Source of the DNA: Couchioplanes azureus
GTDB lineage: Bacteria; Actinomycetota; Actinomycetes; Mycobacteriales; Micromonosporaceae
NCBI RefSeq assembly: GCF_014648355.1
Contig: NZ_BMQY01000008.1
Location: forward strand, 106,365 to 170,364
Direction of reading: 5' to 3'
DNA length: 64,000 bases
Both the position numbers and the translations under genes were made by a program. Of this stretch, positions 24,521-32,746 are shown in pieces; the stretch's first letter is position 1; each line of letters opens with the position of its first letter. The notes below the pieces were generated by a model. It saw nothing but the letters and a program-made list of their open reading frames with translations. It searched no databases and was not told the origin of the DNA.

Positions 24521-24993
24521 CGTCAATGCGACGGTGGCCGCGATATCGCTCCCGCCGGGGCGTCCATTCGTCATCAGGAATTACCATTTTCGACCGTTGA
24601 CGACCGGGTGCCGCGGATTTACGGTTGACGTGACTGTGCCGAATGGCTGGACGACACCGCTCCGCGAGAGGAGATGCCGGATTCGCCATGCGTCTCACGA
24701 GATGATCGTGTAGCCACCTTGGTCGCTGCGAGCAGCTCGAACGCCGGTCCGGTAGGGTGCGGCGCGGTAGGCCGGGGCCGCTCGGTCGGTGCATTCGGCG
24801 TGCGGGCGCCCGGCGGCGAGGATTGCCGAGAAGGGTGGATCCCGTGATATCCGGTGAGCCCGGTCGTCACCGCGGGCCGACAATTCTTCGGAGACGAAAC
24901 GTATCGGCTCACCGTCCACCGGCCTGGGCGTCGACGGTGGACGAGTATTTCGGTCATCGGCAGATCGCCGATGTGTGACACGGAAGGTGGACC
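24521..24993. other. 473-base non-coding stretch with paired inverted repeats
   Basis: No convincing gene: open frames here lack codon bias and ribosome-binding sites. The base composition is less GC-rich than the flanks. Its last 80 bases carry two perfect inverted repeats before the secreted-protein gene. Confidence 0.55.
24914..24973 (+). promoter_or_regulatory. Two inverted repeats upstream of the secreted-protein gene
   Basis: GTCCACCG (24914-24921) pairs with CGGTGGAC (24935-24942) and CATCGGC (24955-24961) with GCCGATG (24967-24973). The second ends 20 bases before the ATG at 24994. They may be a repressor operator pair or leader hairpins. Confidence 0.4.
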
Positions 24994-25443
24994 ATGCGCA
25001 TGACATCAAAGCCTCGCTTCGCTGCCACGGTCGTCACCGCGGCGGCGGGCATCGTGCTCGCCGCCGGAGCGCCGGCCGGGGCCGCGCCGGCCGACCCGGC
25101 GGCGGCGTCGCTCGCTGTGCAGGTGGCGGCGGACGGGCAACTCCGGGCGCGCGGTGCCGCGGTCACGGTGCCCATCGACGTCGTCTGCAGCGAGGGCGCC
25201 GCGACCAGCTGGTTGTCGATGGAGGTCATCCAGCGGGCGCACGGCGGCGAGGTCGGCCGGGCATTCGCGTACCTGGAGAGACTGCCGTGTGACGGGACGA
25301 TGCACACTGTGGAGCTCACGGCGACCGCTCAGACGCTGGCCTTCCACCCGGGGGCGGCGTACGTCACGGCGGTCGGTTCCGTCTGCGCCCCGGACGCATG
25401 CGTCAACGTGCAGAAGGCGGGCGAGCTGCAGCTGCGCCGCTGA
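24994..25443 (+). CDS. Small secreted protein of unknown function
   Basis: A 149-residue protein with a clear signal peptide (MRMTSKPRFAATVVTAAAGI, cleavage likely near GAAPA at residue 32). The mature part has four cysteines: CSEGAATSW near residue 65, LPCDG near 99, and VCAPDAC near 129-134. They could form two disulfides in a small beta-rich domain. The start has GGAAGGTGG upstream. I recognise no family. Two inverted repeats sit just upstream and a strong hairpin follows the stop, so it appears to be a single-gene unit with its own regulation. Confidence 0.72.
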   Translation: MRMTSKPRFAATVVTAAAGIVLAAGAPAGAAPADPAAASLAVQVAADGQLRARGAAVTVPIDVVCSEGAATSWLSMEVIQRAHGGEVGRAFAYLERLPCDGTMHTVELTATAQTLAFHPGAAYVTAVGSVCAPDACVNVQKAGELQLRR

Positions 25444-25470
25444 CCCTGTACCGGCGCGGACCCCTGGCCC

Positions 25471-25500
25471 GGCCCGGCCCGCATCGCCGCGGGCCGGGCC
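25471..25500. terminator. Hairpin between convergent genes
   Basis: Perfect 12-bp inverted repeat (GGCCCGGCCCGC and complement) with a 6-base loop, placed between the secreted-protein gene and the convergent SHOCT-domain gene; it could end transcription from both sides. Confidence 0.65.
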
Positions 25501-25564
25501 GTCGCGCACCCGGCGCGCGACCGCAGCCGGCCGGGAGGACGCCCCGGCGGCCGCGAGGACGCCG

Positions 25565-25930
25565 TCAGCGGATCGCCAGTGCCTGGCGCTTGATCAACTC
25601 GAACTCCTCGACGGAGATCCGTCCCTCGTCGTGGAGCCGGGCCGCGGTGGCGATCTCGTCGGCGGGACGGTGCGCCGGGCCGACGCTTCCGGTCGCCGGC
25701 GCATGCGGAACCGACGCGCCGTCCCGCGGCGTCGCCGCGTGCGTGACCAGGTAGATGAGCGCCCCCAGCAGCGGCAGCACCACGATGAGCGCGATCCATC
25801 CGGCCTTCGCCCAGCCCGGCATCCGCCGGTGGAACAGATCATTGAAGACGGCGATGAACGTCCAGATGATCCCGAACCAGAAGCACGCCAGGAACATCAG
25901 GTAGAAGAACGTACCGAACGACCAGTCCAC
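25565..25930 (-). CDS. Small membrane protein with PLDc_N-like helices and SHOCT domain
   Basis: A 121-residue protein. The N-terminal half has two membrane helices (FYLMFLACFWFGIIWTFIAVF, about residues 9-29, and AGWIALIVVLPLLGALIYLV, about 43-62) separated by a short basic loop, as in PLDc_N proteins. The C-terminal 30 residues (ADEIATAARLHDEGRISVEEFELIKRQAL, in two halves) are a SHOCT motif, a short domain thought to mediate oligomerisation. GTG start at 25930 with AGGAGGG ahead. Function is unknown; such proteins are common and often co-occur with stress or envelope genes. Confidence 0.8.
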   Translation of the reverse strand: MDWSFGTFFYLMFLACFWFGIIWTFIAVFNDLFHRRMPGWAKAGWIALIVVLPLLGALIYLVTHAATPRDGASVPHAPATGSVGPAHRPADEIATAARLHDEGRISVEEFELIKRQALAIR

Positions 25931-26017
25931 GGGCCTGCCCTCCTGTACGGAACCGGTGCACGGCCATCGTGGGCGTCCGCGCCCGGCGGCGGCATCATCC
26001 CGGGCGCATGAGTCGCC

Positions 26018-26662
26018 TCACGCCTCGGCTGCCGGGGGCGCGCCGCCGGGGCGGGCCATCTCCGACGTGCCGTAGATGCTGCGGAGCCAGATCGTCGCCA
26101 GGGCGTCCACCCGCCGCCGGTCGTCGGGCGTCTCCGCCGGGCCCAGGCTTTCCAGGACCCGGTCGCTGAGTCCGAGCAGCAGCGCGGCGAGGGTGCGGCT
26201 GTGCGGCCCGGCGGGGGCGTGCCCGGCCGCCCGCTCCCGGTCGATGTACTGCGCCGTCGGCGCCACGAAGGAGTCCAGGTAGCCGTCCCACATCTCGCGG
26301 ATCGCGCCGCTGTGCCGGCGGGCCTCGAGCATGGCCCGGTAGAGGTAGTGGTGCCGGCGCACCGACGCGGTGAGGTCGTGCACCATCCGCTCGATCCGGC
26401 GCGCCGGGGGCAGCGAGTCGTCGGAGAGGTGCGCGGCCGCGGCGACGCTGGCCACGTAGACGTCGGCGCCCAGCGCCGCCATGCAGGCCGCCTTGTTGGC
26501 GAAGTAGAAGTAGAACCCCGACCGCGTCACCCCGGCCCGGGCCGTGATGTCGGCGATGGTGATGGACTCCAGGTCGGATTCGTGCAGGAGCTCGTCCAGG
26601 GCGCGCAGCAGGGCGTCCCGGCGCTGGTCGCCCCGGCTCGCGGTGATACGCGGTGCCTCCAT
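26018..26662 (-). CDS. TetR-family repressor
   Basis: A 214-residue regulator. The N-terminal HTH is LLRALDELLHESDLESITIADITARAGVTRSGFYFYFANKAACMAAL, in the usual position (about residues 15-65). The C-terminal ligand domain is helical, with LLLGLSDRVLESLGP near residue 170. I chose the ATG at 26662, which has GGGAGG seven bases upstream, rather than longer frames. It is divergent from the metal-dependent hydrolase gene, and a near-perfect TTGAC...GTCAA palindrome lies between them, so it very likely controls that gene and itself. The ligand is unknown. Confidence 0.88.
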   Translation of the reverse strand: MEAPRITASRGDQRRDALLRALDELLHESDLESITIADITARAGVTRSGFYFYFANKAACMAALGADVYVASVAAAAHLSDDSLPPARRIERMVHDLTASVRRHHYLYRAMLEARRHSGAIREMWDGYLDSFVAPTAQYIDRERAAGHAPAGPHSRTLAALLLGLSDRVLESLGPAETPDDRRRVDALATIWLRSIYGTSEMARPGGAPPAAEA

Positions 26663-26726
26663 GAGCCTCCCGAAGCCACGGACGACTGCTCTGGACAACC
26701 TGACGGCGCAGACTCTATAAACGAAT

Positions 26727-26740
26727 TTGACACGCGTCAA
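26727..26740. promoter_or_regulatory. Probable TetR operator
   Basis: TTGACACGCGTCAA is a near-perfect palindrome (12 of 14 positions symmetrical) in the 104-base divergent region between the TetR gene and the metal-dependent hydrolase gene, close to a TATAA-containing AT-rich stretch. Confidence 0.5.
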
Positions 26741-26766
26741 TTAATCCCGGGCATGACGGAGTCACC

Positions 26767-27708
26767 ATGACCCACCTGCAGATCCGGAAGATCGATTTTC
26801 GCTTCGACGAGACCACGCCGTTCCAGTGGCTGCCGAGCCATCCGAAGTTCGGGCTGATGGCCAACGCGATCAGCATCATGGCGATCGCCTTCGAGAAGTT
26901 CATCGTCACCAACACGCGAGCCGCGATCCCGCTGATCGACGACCCGGCCGCGGCCGAGGAGGCCGAGGCGTTCCTGCGCCAGGAGGCGCAGCACGCGAAG
27001 AACCACCGCAAGCACGTCGCCGCCCTGGTCCGGCAGTACCCCGACCTGCAGAAGACCGTCGACGCGGCGGTCGCCTCCTTCGACCGGCTGGTGGAGACCA
27101 CGCCGCTCGCGTACCGGCTCGCCTACACCGCGGATCTCGAGTCGACCTTCACCCCGATCTTCAAGGTGATGCTCGACCACGAGGACGTGCTGTTCCGCCC
27201 GGGCGACGAACGCGTCGCCTCGCTGTTCCTCTGGCACTTCGTCGAGGAGGTCGAGCACCGCAGCTCGGCGCTGATCGTGTGCGACGCCGTCGTGCGCAAC
27301 CGCTACTACCGCACCCGCGTCGCCCGTTCCGTGTTCCGGCACATCATGCAGCTCTACCGCGACATCCTCGCCGGTTTCGAGGAGCATGTGCCGGAGGCGG
27401 ACCGGCGCGCGGAGTACCGCAACGTCTCCCCGGACGGCGTGCGCCGCGAGGAGCTGCTCGCCCGGCTGCCGCTGCGGACCTCGTGGCGGACCCGCCTCGG
27501 GATGTTCCCGCCCGCCACCTTCGCCCCGGCCTCCAACCGGGAGATGCTCGTCCTGGTCTACCGGCTGCTGCTGTCGCAGGTGCCGCACCACCGGCCGGCC
27601 CGGGAGCCGTTGCCCCGCTTCGCGGACACCTGGTTCGCCCGCTACGCCGCCGGGCACGACGTGACCCGGTTCTACTCGGGCACCCGGCCGGCCGGCGGGG
27701 CGCCGTGA
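26767..27708 (+). CDS. Predicted metal-dependent hydrolase (PF10118-type)
   Basis: A 313-residue member of the family of predicted metal-dependent hydrolases with a ferritin-like helical core. The likely metal ligands are in EEAEAFLRQEAQHAKNH (about residues 62-78), DLESTFTPIFK, and LWHFVEEVEHRSSA (about residues 158-171): repeated Glu and ExxH patterns on helices, as in di-iron proteins. The reaction is not established for the family. The start has CGGAG upstream. It shares a GTGA overlap with the next membrane-protein gene and is divergent from TetR, which probably regulates both. Confidence 0.82.
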   Translation: MTHLQIRKIDFRFDETTPFQWLPSHPKFGLMANAISIMAIAFEKFIVTNTRAAIPLIDDPAAAEEAEAFLRQEAQHAKNHRKHVAALVRQYPDLQKTVDAAVASFDRLVETTPLAYRLAYTADLESTFTPIFKVMLDHEDVLFRPGDERVASLFLWHFVEEVEHRSSALIVCDAVVRNRYYRTRVARSVFRHIMQLYRDILAGFEEHVPEADRRAEYRNVSPDGVRREELLARLPLRTSWRTRLGMFPPATFAPASNREMLVLVYRLLLSQVPHHRPAREPLPRFADTWFARYAAGHDVTRFYSGTRPAGGAP

Positions 27709-28853
27709 GCAGCTGCCCGCCCGGGTTCGCCGAGACCGCCGGCACCCTCGGGGGGATCGACTGCACGACCACCTCACCCGTCGTCTCCGTACGCTCGCCC
27801 GCCTCGCTGGCGGACCCCACGATGCCGGTCGTCGAGGCGTTCATGGTGCTCGCCGCGGGCGTCGCGCTCGTCCACGCGGTGCTGTGGTGGCGCCGTCGCG
27901 GCGACCCCACCAACCTCGGGCTCTGGTGCGCCACCCTGGTGTACCTGGTGGTGCTCGAACCGCCGCTGTACTTTCCGGAGCGGTTCGGCCTGCAGGACCA
28001 GCTCGGCCTGATCTTCGTGCACAACGTGTTCTCGGTGCAGTTCCTGCACGACCGGTTGCCGCTGTACATCGTCGCCGTCTACCCGGCGCTCACCTATGCG
28101 GCGTACGCGCTGGTCCAGCGGACCGGACTGCTGGAGCGGCACTCGCCGGCCGCCGGAGCGGCGTGCGTGGCCGTCGTCTTCCACTGCTTCTACGAGATCT
28201 TCGACCAGCTGGGCCCGCAGCTGCGGTGGTGGGCCTGGAATCCCGCGGCGCCGTCGAACTCGCCCTGGCTGGCGGCCGTCCCGGTCAGCAGTGTGGTCGT
28301 CTTCGCGGCCGCCTCCCCGTTCGGGATGGTGCTGCTGACCCGGCTGCTGCTGGCCGGACGTCCTCGCCCGGGGCCGGCGGGGCTGCGGGTCCTCGCCGTC
28401 GGGGTGCTCACGCCGTTCGCCATGATGCTCTGCTCGGTGCCGTACGGCGTGCTGTCCCGGTGGCCCGGCCGGTTCGAGGCCGGCCGGGCCGTGGCGCTCT
28501 GGGCGGTCCTCGCGGTGTTCGTCCTGGTGGCCGCGCTGACGGTGGCGCGCGACCTGCGGGAGCGGCCGGGCGGGGAGCCCGCGCCCCCGGACGGGTTCCT
28601 CGGCCGTTATCCCGTCGCCGCCGGGGTGGCCTTCCTCGTCGTGTTCACCGCCCTGTGGGCGGCCGCGCTGCCGGAGTATCTGACCGCGAGGGCGGGGCGC
28701 ACCCCCTCCGGCACGCCGGTCGGCAGCCTCGGGTACGCGACGGCATGCGCACTCCTGGCCGCGGGCACTCTCGTGGCGGCCGGGCGGGTACGAGCGGTCA
28801 CCACACCCGGCACGAGCCCGAGGCGGTCGCCGACGGGTCGCTCTCGGAGGTGA
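27705..28853 (+). CDS. Polytopic membrane protein of unknown function
   Basis: A 382-residue protein with about eight hydrophobic helices starting near residue 42 (VEAFMVLAAGVALVHAVLWW) and spread to residue 365. Between helices it has conserved-looking polar motifs such as EPPLYFPERFG, FHCFYEIFDQLGPQLRWWAWN and SVPYGVLSRWPG. Proteins of this layout are seen next to PF10118 hydrolases in actinobacteria, to my recollection, without known function. The GTG start overlaps the hydrolase stop (GTGA). Its last 56 bases overlap the end of the convergent metalloprotease gene, which is unusually long for a real overlap. Confidence 0.72.
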   Translation: MSSCPPGFAETAGTLGGIDCTTTSPVVSVRSPASLADPTMPVVEAFMVLAAGVALVHAVLWWRRRGDPTNLGLWCATLVYLVVLEPPLYFPERFGLQDQLGLIFVHNVFSVQFLHDRLPLYIVAVYPALTYAAYALVQRTGLLERHSPAAGAACVAVVFHCFYEIFDQLGPQLRWWAWNPAAPSNSPWLAAVPVSSVVVFAAASPFGMVLLTRLLLAGRPRPGPAGLRVLAVGVLTPFAMMLCSVPYGVLSRWPGRFEAGRAVALWAVLAVFVLVAALTVARDLRERPGGEPAPPDGFLGRYPVAAGVAFLVVFTALWAAALPEYLTARAGRTPSGTPVGSLGYATACALLAAGTLVAAGRVRAVTTPGTSPRRSPTGRSRR

Positions 28854-30852
28854 CGGTGACCGTGGCCTTCGCCGCCCGCCGGGTGCCGTCGTCGCGCTTG
28901 ACGTAGACCTCCACCGGCGCGGTCCGCCCGTCCGCCACGGCGACCACGGCGCGCGGCAGCCAGACCGTCGAGCCGGCATCGGCCCAGGCGGCGATCCGGT
29001 AGACGTCGGACCCGGCGGCTCCGGAGCCGCCGGTGTTGCGCATCGCGAGCCGGCAACGGGCCCACCCGGAGGGCCCCGCGACGCCGGCGGCGTGGGAGAG
29101 GGTCACGCCGCGGGGGTGCGGGCCGGCGCCGTCGAGGGACCGCACCGCGACCGTGTACGACAGCACCCCGACCCGGTCCCGGTGCCGCTCCAGCACGTAG
29201 AAGTGCAGCCGGTTCGCCGGGTCGACGTACTCGTAGCGGCTGCCGGAGTCCGTCCCGGCGTGGAACAGCGCGTCGGAGAGCTGCCGGTAGTCGCCGATCG
29301 TCATCTTGTGCGGCGTGCCGTCCGGCGCCACGAAGTCGACCTTGTCGATGTCCTGCGGGTTGGCGTCCACCGTCCAGATGTACGGCGCCCGGTCGGCGTC
29401 CCTGGTCTTGGCGAGCAGGACTCCCGAGTCGGGGGTGAACGAGTCGAAGCCCATCCGGTCGACGACCTCGAGGGTGTAGTTGTCGTACCCGCCGCCGTCG
29501 CAGTACGGGTCGGTGGCGGTGTCGCAGGCGGGGCTCTGGTCCCCGCCGTCCAGCCTCACGGTGATCCCGGCGAGCCCGCGCGGGCCGGGCTGCACCGAGC
29601 GCGCCGTCACGCGCGCCACCACGACCCCGGAGCTGGCGAGCGCAGCGCGGGAGAGGCGCAGCACGGCGGTGTCGTCGACGATGCCGAGCTTCAGTTTGTT
29701 GCGCAACATGTGCTGGGCGCCCATGGACGACCCGGCTGTGCCCGGGATGAGCCACCGGCTGTGCGGCCCGCCGGGCCCGTTGAAGGTGCCGCGGCTGAGC
29801 ATCTCCCAGGGGCCGCTGTAGTCCCGGCGGGCGGGCACCGAGTACGGGTTGTTGTAGTTGTCGGCCACACCGAGGATGTGGCTGAACTCGTGCGCATAGG
29901 TGGACATGCCGGAGCTCTCCGCCTGCACCGAGCTGCCGCCGGTGGCGTTGGGCCAGATGTTCGCCGACGCCTGCCAGGAGGTCCACTCGACGTACCGGGT
30001 CGCGTTCCAGTTGGCCAGCGCCTCGTCGGGCGGCCCGAAGGCCTCGGTGACCTGCTCCTTGGTGGCGAACTTCATCGGGCCGAACTCCTGCCAGGTCGAC
30101 GACTCGTCCTGGCCGGCGGCGAGGAAGAAGACGAAGTCGTACGCCCCGGCGGTGTCCTCGCCGACCTCGGCGATCCAGGCGGCCCGGGCATCGGCGCGGA
30201 TGTCCCGGCCGCAGGTGTCACCGGCCGGACAGCCGAGGCCTCGCTGCCAGGAGTTCTCGATGCCGTACTCGTGGCCCAGGTGCGGCATCCGGTACACCCC
30301 GAAGCTGCCGAGCTCGATGCCGTACCGCCCGCCGGAGTCCTCCATCCAGTACTCGTGGATGGTGTGTCCCCGGTTGAGCGGGCCCGGACGGTTGAGGAAG
30401 TCGCGATAGAACGCCGGCACGTCGGCGCGCGGCAGGTCGTGCACGGCGAAGGGGTTGCCGTAGACGGTCGAGTTGGCCGGCTGGGTCACGACGAAGGGCT
30501 GGTCGGCGAAGTCGACGAGCACCAGCGCGCCCCGGAAGGTGCGCTCCGAGCCCGGCACGGCCGGGTCCGCCCAGTCGGTGCCCGGCACCGGCACATAGTC
30601 TTCCCAGGTCATCGTGTCCGGCAGCTCGTAGGTCTGCGGATCGACCGGGTACGGCGCGCCGGGCGGGCGGATCGGGGCCGCCGGTTGCGCACGCTGCCAT
30701 GGTTGCGTCTGCGGCCAGTGCCGCATCCGCCAGGGGGTTTCCGTGCGCGTACCGGCCGGGGGGTCGGCGTGGGCCGGGGCCGCCGGCAGGGCGCCGGCCA
30801 GCACCAGCAGCACGCCCGCGAGGGACGACGTGACACGCCGTTTCCTGCTCAT
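28798..30852 (-). CDS. Secreted M6-family metalloprotease (immune inhibitor A-like)
   Basis: A 684-residue exported zinc protease. It has a signal peptide (SSLAGVLLVLAGALPAAPAHA, residues 9-29), a propeptide-like region, and the zinc motif HEFSH inside MSTYAHEFSHILGVADNYN (about residue 321), the HExxH of M6 enzymes, followed by WEMLSRGTFNGPGGPHS. The C-terminal third is beta-rich (NYTLEVVDRMGFDS and a terminal domain ending in a Cys-containing strand). M6 proteases degrade extracellular proteins. The stop lies inside the coding end of the opposite gene. Probably monocistronic. Confidence 0.88.
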   Translation of the reverse strand: MSRKRRVTSSLAGVLLVLAGALPAAPAHADPPAGTRTETPWRMRHWPQTQPWQRAQPAAPIRPPGAPYPVDPQTYELPDTMTWEDYVPVPGTDWADPAVPGSERTFRGALVLVDFADQPFVVTQPANSTVYGNPFAVHDLPRADVPAFYRDFLNRPGPLNRGHTIHEYWMEDSGGRYGIELGSFGVYRMPHLGHEYGIENSWQRGLGCPAGDTCGRDIRADARAAWIAEVGEDTAGAYDFVFFLAAGQDESSTWQEFGPMKFATKEQVTEAFGPPDEALANWNATRYVEWTSWQASANIWPNATGGSSVQAESSGMSTYAHEFSHILGVADNYNNPYSVPARRDYSGPWEMLSRGTFNGPGGPHSRWLIPGTAGSSMGAQHMLRNKLKLGIVDDTAVLRLSRAALASSGVVVARVTARSVQPGPRGLAGITVRLDGGDQSPACDTATDPYCDGGGYDNYTLEVVDRMGFDSFTPDSGVLLAKTRDADRAPYIWTVDANPQDIDKVDFVAPDGTPHKMTIGDYRQLSDALFHAGTDSGSRYEYVDPANRLHFYVLERHRDRVGVLSYTVAVRSLDGAGPHPRGVTLSHAAGVAGPSGWARCRLAMRNTGGSGAAGSDVYRIAAWADAGSTVWLPRAVVAVADGRTAPVEVYVKRDDGTRRAAKATVTVTSESDPSATASGSCRVW

Positions 30853-30900
30853 CGAGCGCCACCAGTCATCGGCCCATCCTGACAGCTTCAGCGATAACCA

Positions 30901-32400
30901 TCAATCTATCGAGGTGGTGGCCTCTTGTCGCAGATGGCGCCAGCGGGCGAGAGCGAGCACACCGCCGATCGCCGCCGCCACGACCGCGCCCGCGGCGGTG
31001 GTCCGGCCGTCGGACTGCCAGTGGGTGCGGGGCCGGTCGGTGAACCAGGAGATCAGGGAGAGGACGAGCCAGCCGAGCGCCCCTCCGGCGAGGGCCGCGA
31101 ACAGAATGTCGAGCCTGGCCCAGCCGGGGCTGTGATCGGCGCCCCGGGGCCAGCGCAGCACCGCGGACGGCAGGGCCAGGGCGATCGCCGCGAGCAGGGC
31201 GATGGTGGGTGGCTGGAGGCGGGCGGGCAGGGGCACCTCGTACTCCAGGCTCTGGACCGCGGCGAGCAGCATGAGGACCGCGCCGATGACGGCGGTCTGC
31301 AGCAGGGTCAGGCTGGCCTTGCGCTCGGCCAGGCGGGTGGTCACCACGGCCGCGGCGAGCCGGCTCTGCTCGGCGGCCTTGAGCTGGGCGGCCGCGAGGT
31401 AGGCCTCCTCGGTGCGGAGCTGGACGAGGGTGCGGTCGGCCATCCGGCGGTCCGCCGGGGCGAGCTCGCGCGACTCCCGGCCCCGCGCCGCGGCGCCGAT
31501 GCGGCCGACCGCCTCCAGGTTGTGCGTGATCGCCTCGACCGTGCCGGTCATCGCGCGCACGAGGGTGAGCTGTTCGACGACGCCGCCCTGGTCGGTGCTG
31601 AGCCGGGTGAGGGCCTGGTCGGCCTCGAGGATGCGGGCCAGGGGCACGTCCGTGCCCGCGAGTGCCGTGCGCATGGCCGTGCAATGCTCGTCGATCTTCT
31701 CCGCGACGGCGGTGAACCGCGGGCGCAAGCCGCGCAGTTCCGCATTCTGGTGGCGGAGCTGGGCGGCCTGCAGCAGGTAGCGGGTCAGCGCCGGCAGGCC
31801 GGCTCCCGGGCTGGTCCAGAGCCACTCGTCGAGGGTGGCCTCGGCCGGGGCGACCGCGAACAGCCCTCGGTGGCGTGCCCGCGCGGTGTGCAGCTCGGCG
31901 ACGAGCATCCCCGGCGTGGGCTGCCACCACGATCCGGTCCGGGCCGCCGGCGCGAGGCGGCCGGCCCCGGCGGCGGAAGTGCCGCGCCGGACCAGGCACG
32001 AGTAGATCTGGGCGGTGCCGAGCGGCTGGTCGCCGGCTCCGACGAGATCGAGCCAGCCGAGGTCGAACTCCGGCCACGCGGCGCAGCGGCAGCGGGTGGC
32101 GTCCACGGCGCTGACGCCGATGACGTCGTGGACCTGGTAGACGAGGATCTCCCGGGCCCGGCCCGCCGTCGTCCGGGCCGCGCCGGCCAGCACCGTCAGC
32201 GAGTCCCGTTCCGTCGTCCGGTCCGGCAGCGACAGCGACGCCGGCCACGATCCGATGGGTTCCCGGTAGCGCTGCCGGCCCGCCCACTCCCAGATCCGCT
32301 CGACCGCCTTGCGGGCCGGGGACCCGGGCTCCCCGATCACGTTGCGGGCCGGGAAGAAGGCGTGGGTCACCACGGCCGGCCGGTGCAGCGCCCCGCTCAT
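30901..32400 (-). CDS. CATRA conflict-system membrane protein
   Basis: A 499-residue protein. The N-terminal 220 residues are a globular domain with a short Cys-containing loop (DATRCRCAAWPEFDLGW). A helical, coiled-coil-like stretch (about residues 215-375) follows, and four hydrophobic helices occupy residues 375-485 (LLQTAVIGAVLMLLAAV, IALLAAIALALPSAVL, and others). Layout, length and its place after a CHAT/TPR gene and a small gene match the BN6_48550-like partner of CATRA (caspase and TPR repeat-associated) systems, as I remember them. It may be the membrane-acting effector or anchor (inference). The ATG overlaps the small gene's stop (ATGA). Confidence 0.75.
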   Translation of the reverse strand: MSGALHRPAVVTHAFFPARNVIGEPGSPARKAVERIWEWAGRQRYREPIGSWPASLSLPDRTTERDSLTVLAGAARTTAGRAREILVYQVHDVIGVSAVDATRCRCAAWPEFDLGWLDLVGAGDQPLGTAQIYSCLVRRGTSAAGAGRLAPAARTGSWWQPTPGMLVAELHTARARHRGLFAVAPAEATLDEWLWTSPGAGLPALTRYLLQAAQLRHQNAELRGLRPRFTAVAEKIDEHCTAMRTALAGTDVPLARILEADQALTRLSTDQGGVVEQLTLVRAMTGTVEAITHNLEAVGRIGAAARGRESRELAPADRRMADRTLVQLRTEEAYLAAAQLKAAEQSRLAAAVVTTRLAERKASLTLLQTAVIGAVLMLLAAVQSLEYEVPLPARLQPPTIALLAAIALALPSAVLRWPRGADHSPGWARLDILFAALAGGALGWLVLSLISWFTDRPRTHWQSDGRTTAAGAVVAAAIGGVLALARWRHLRQEATTSID

Positions 32401-32720
32401 TCCGCCGGGGTCGGGCGGCGCGGCTCGGCCACCTCCGGCCGCTGGCCCGCTCGGATCATGCGGACCATGACCTCGTGGGTGTCCTCGTCCGCCTCCTGCA
32501 GCGACGGGTCTGCCATGTCGGGGTTGGCGTGCCCGCGCAGCCTGCGCAGGTCCAGCAGGTGTTCCAGGTTGATCGCGACCGCCTCCAGGCTGCCGCCGCG
32601 CTCCCGGGCGTCGGCGAACTCGCGGGCGAGGCGTCTCACCTCGGCCCAGTCCTCCGGCCGGAGCTTCGCGTCGAGGAGCAGCCGCACCTTGCGCGCGATG
32701 TCTTCGGGCCGATCCAGCAT
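32397..32720 (-). CDS. CATRA system-associated small protein
   Basis: A 107-residue acidic, helical protein (MLDRPEDIARKVRLLLDAKL, then REFADARERGGSLEAVAINLEHL and IRAGQRPEVAEPRR). The start ATG at 32720 has GGAG six bases upstream. It lies 26 bases after the CHAT gene and overlaps the membrane-protein gene by ATGA, so all three are made together. A short protein in this position is typical of CATRA loci and probably bridges the protease and the membrane protein (inference). A 1027-codon frame that covers it and runs through the CHAT gene is an artefact; only this last part is real. Confidence 0.78.
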   Translation of the reverse strand: MLDRPEDIARKVRLLLDAKLRPEDWAEVRRLAREFADARERGGSLEAVAINLEHLLDLRRLRGHANPDMADPSLQEADEDTHEVMVRMIRAGQRPEVAEPRRPTPAE

Positions 32721-32746
32721 GACGTCTCCGTCCCCTGCGCCGATGC

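Noticed and set aside
24517..24526. TTGACGTCAA palindrome over the DUF4326 stop codon, similar in half-sites to the TetR operator at 26727
   Set aside because: The spacing of the half-sites differs (0 versus 4 bases) and it sits at the end of a gene, so a shared regulator is not supported.
24619..25009. Minus-strand frames of 104-120 codons in the non-coding stretch
   Set aside because: No ribosome-binding site, no codon bias, no family signal; they also run into the promoter region of the secreted-protein gene.
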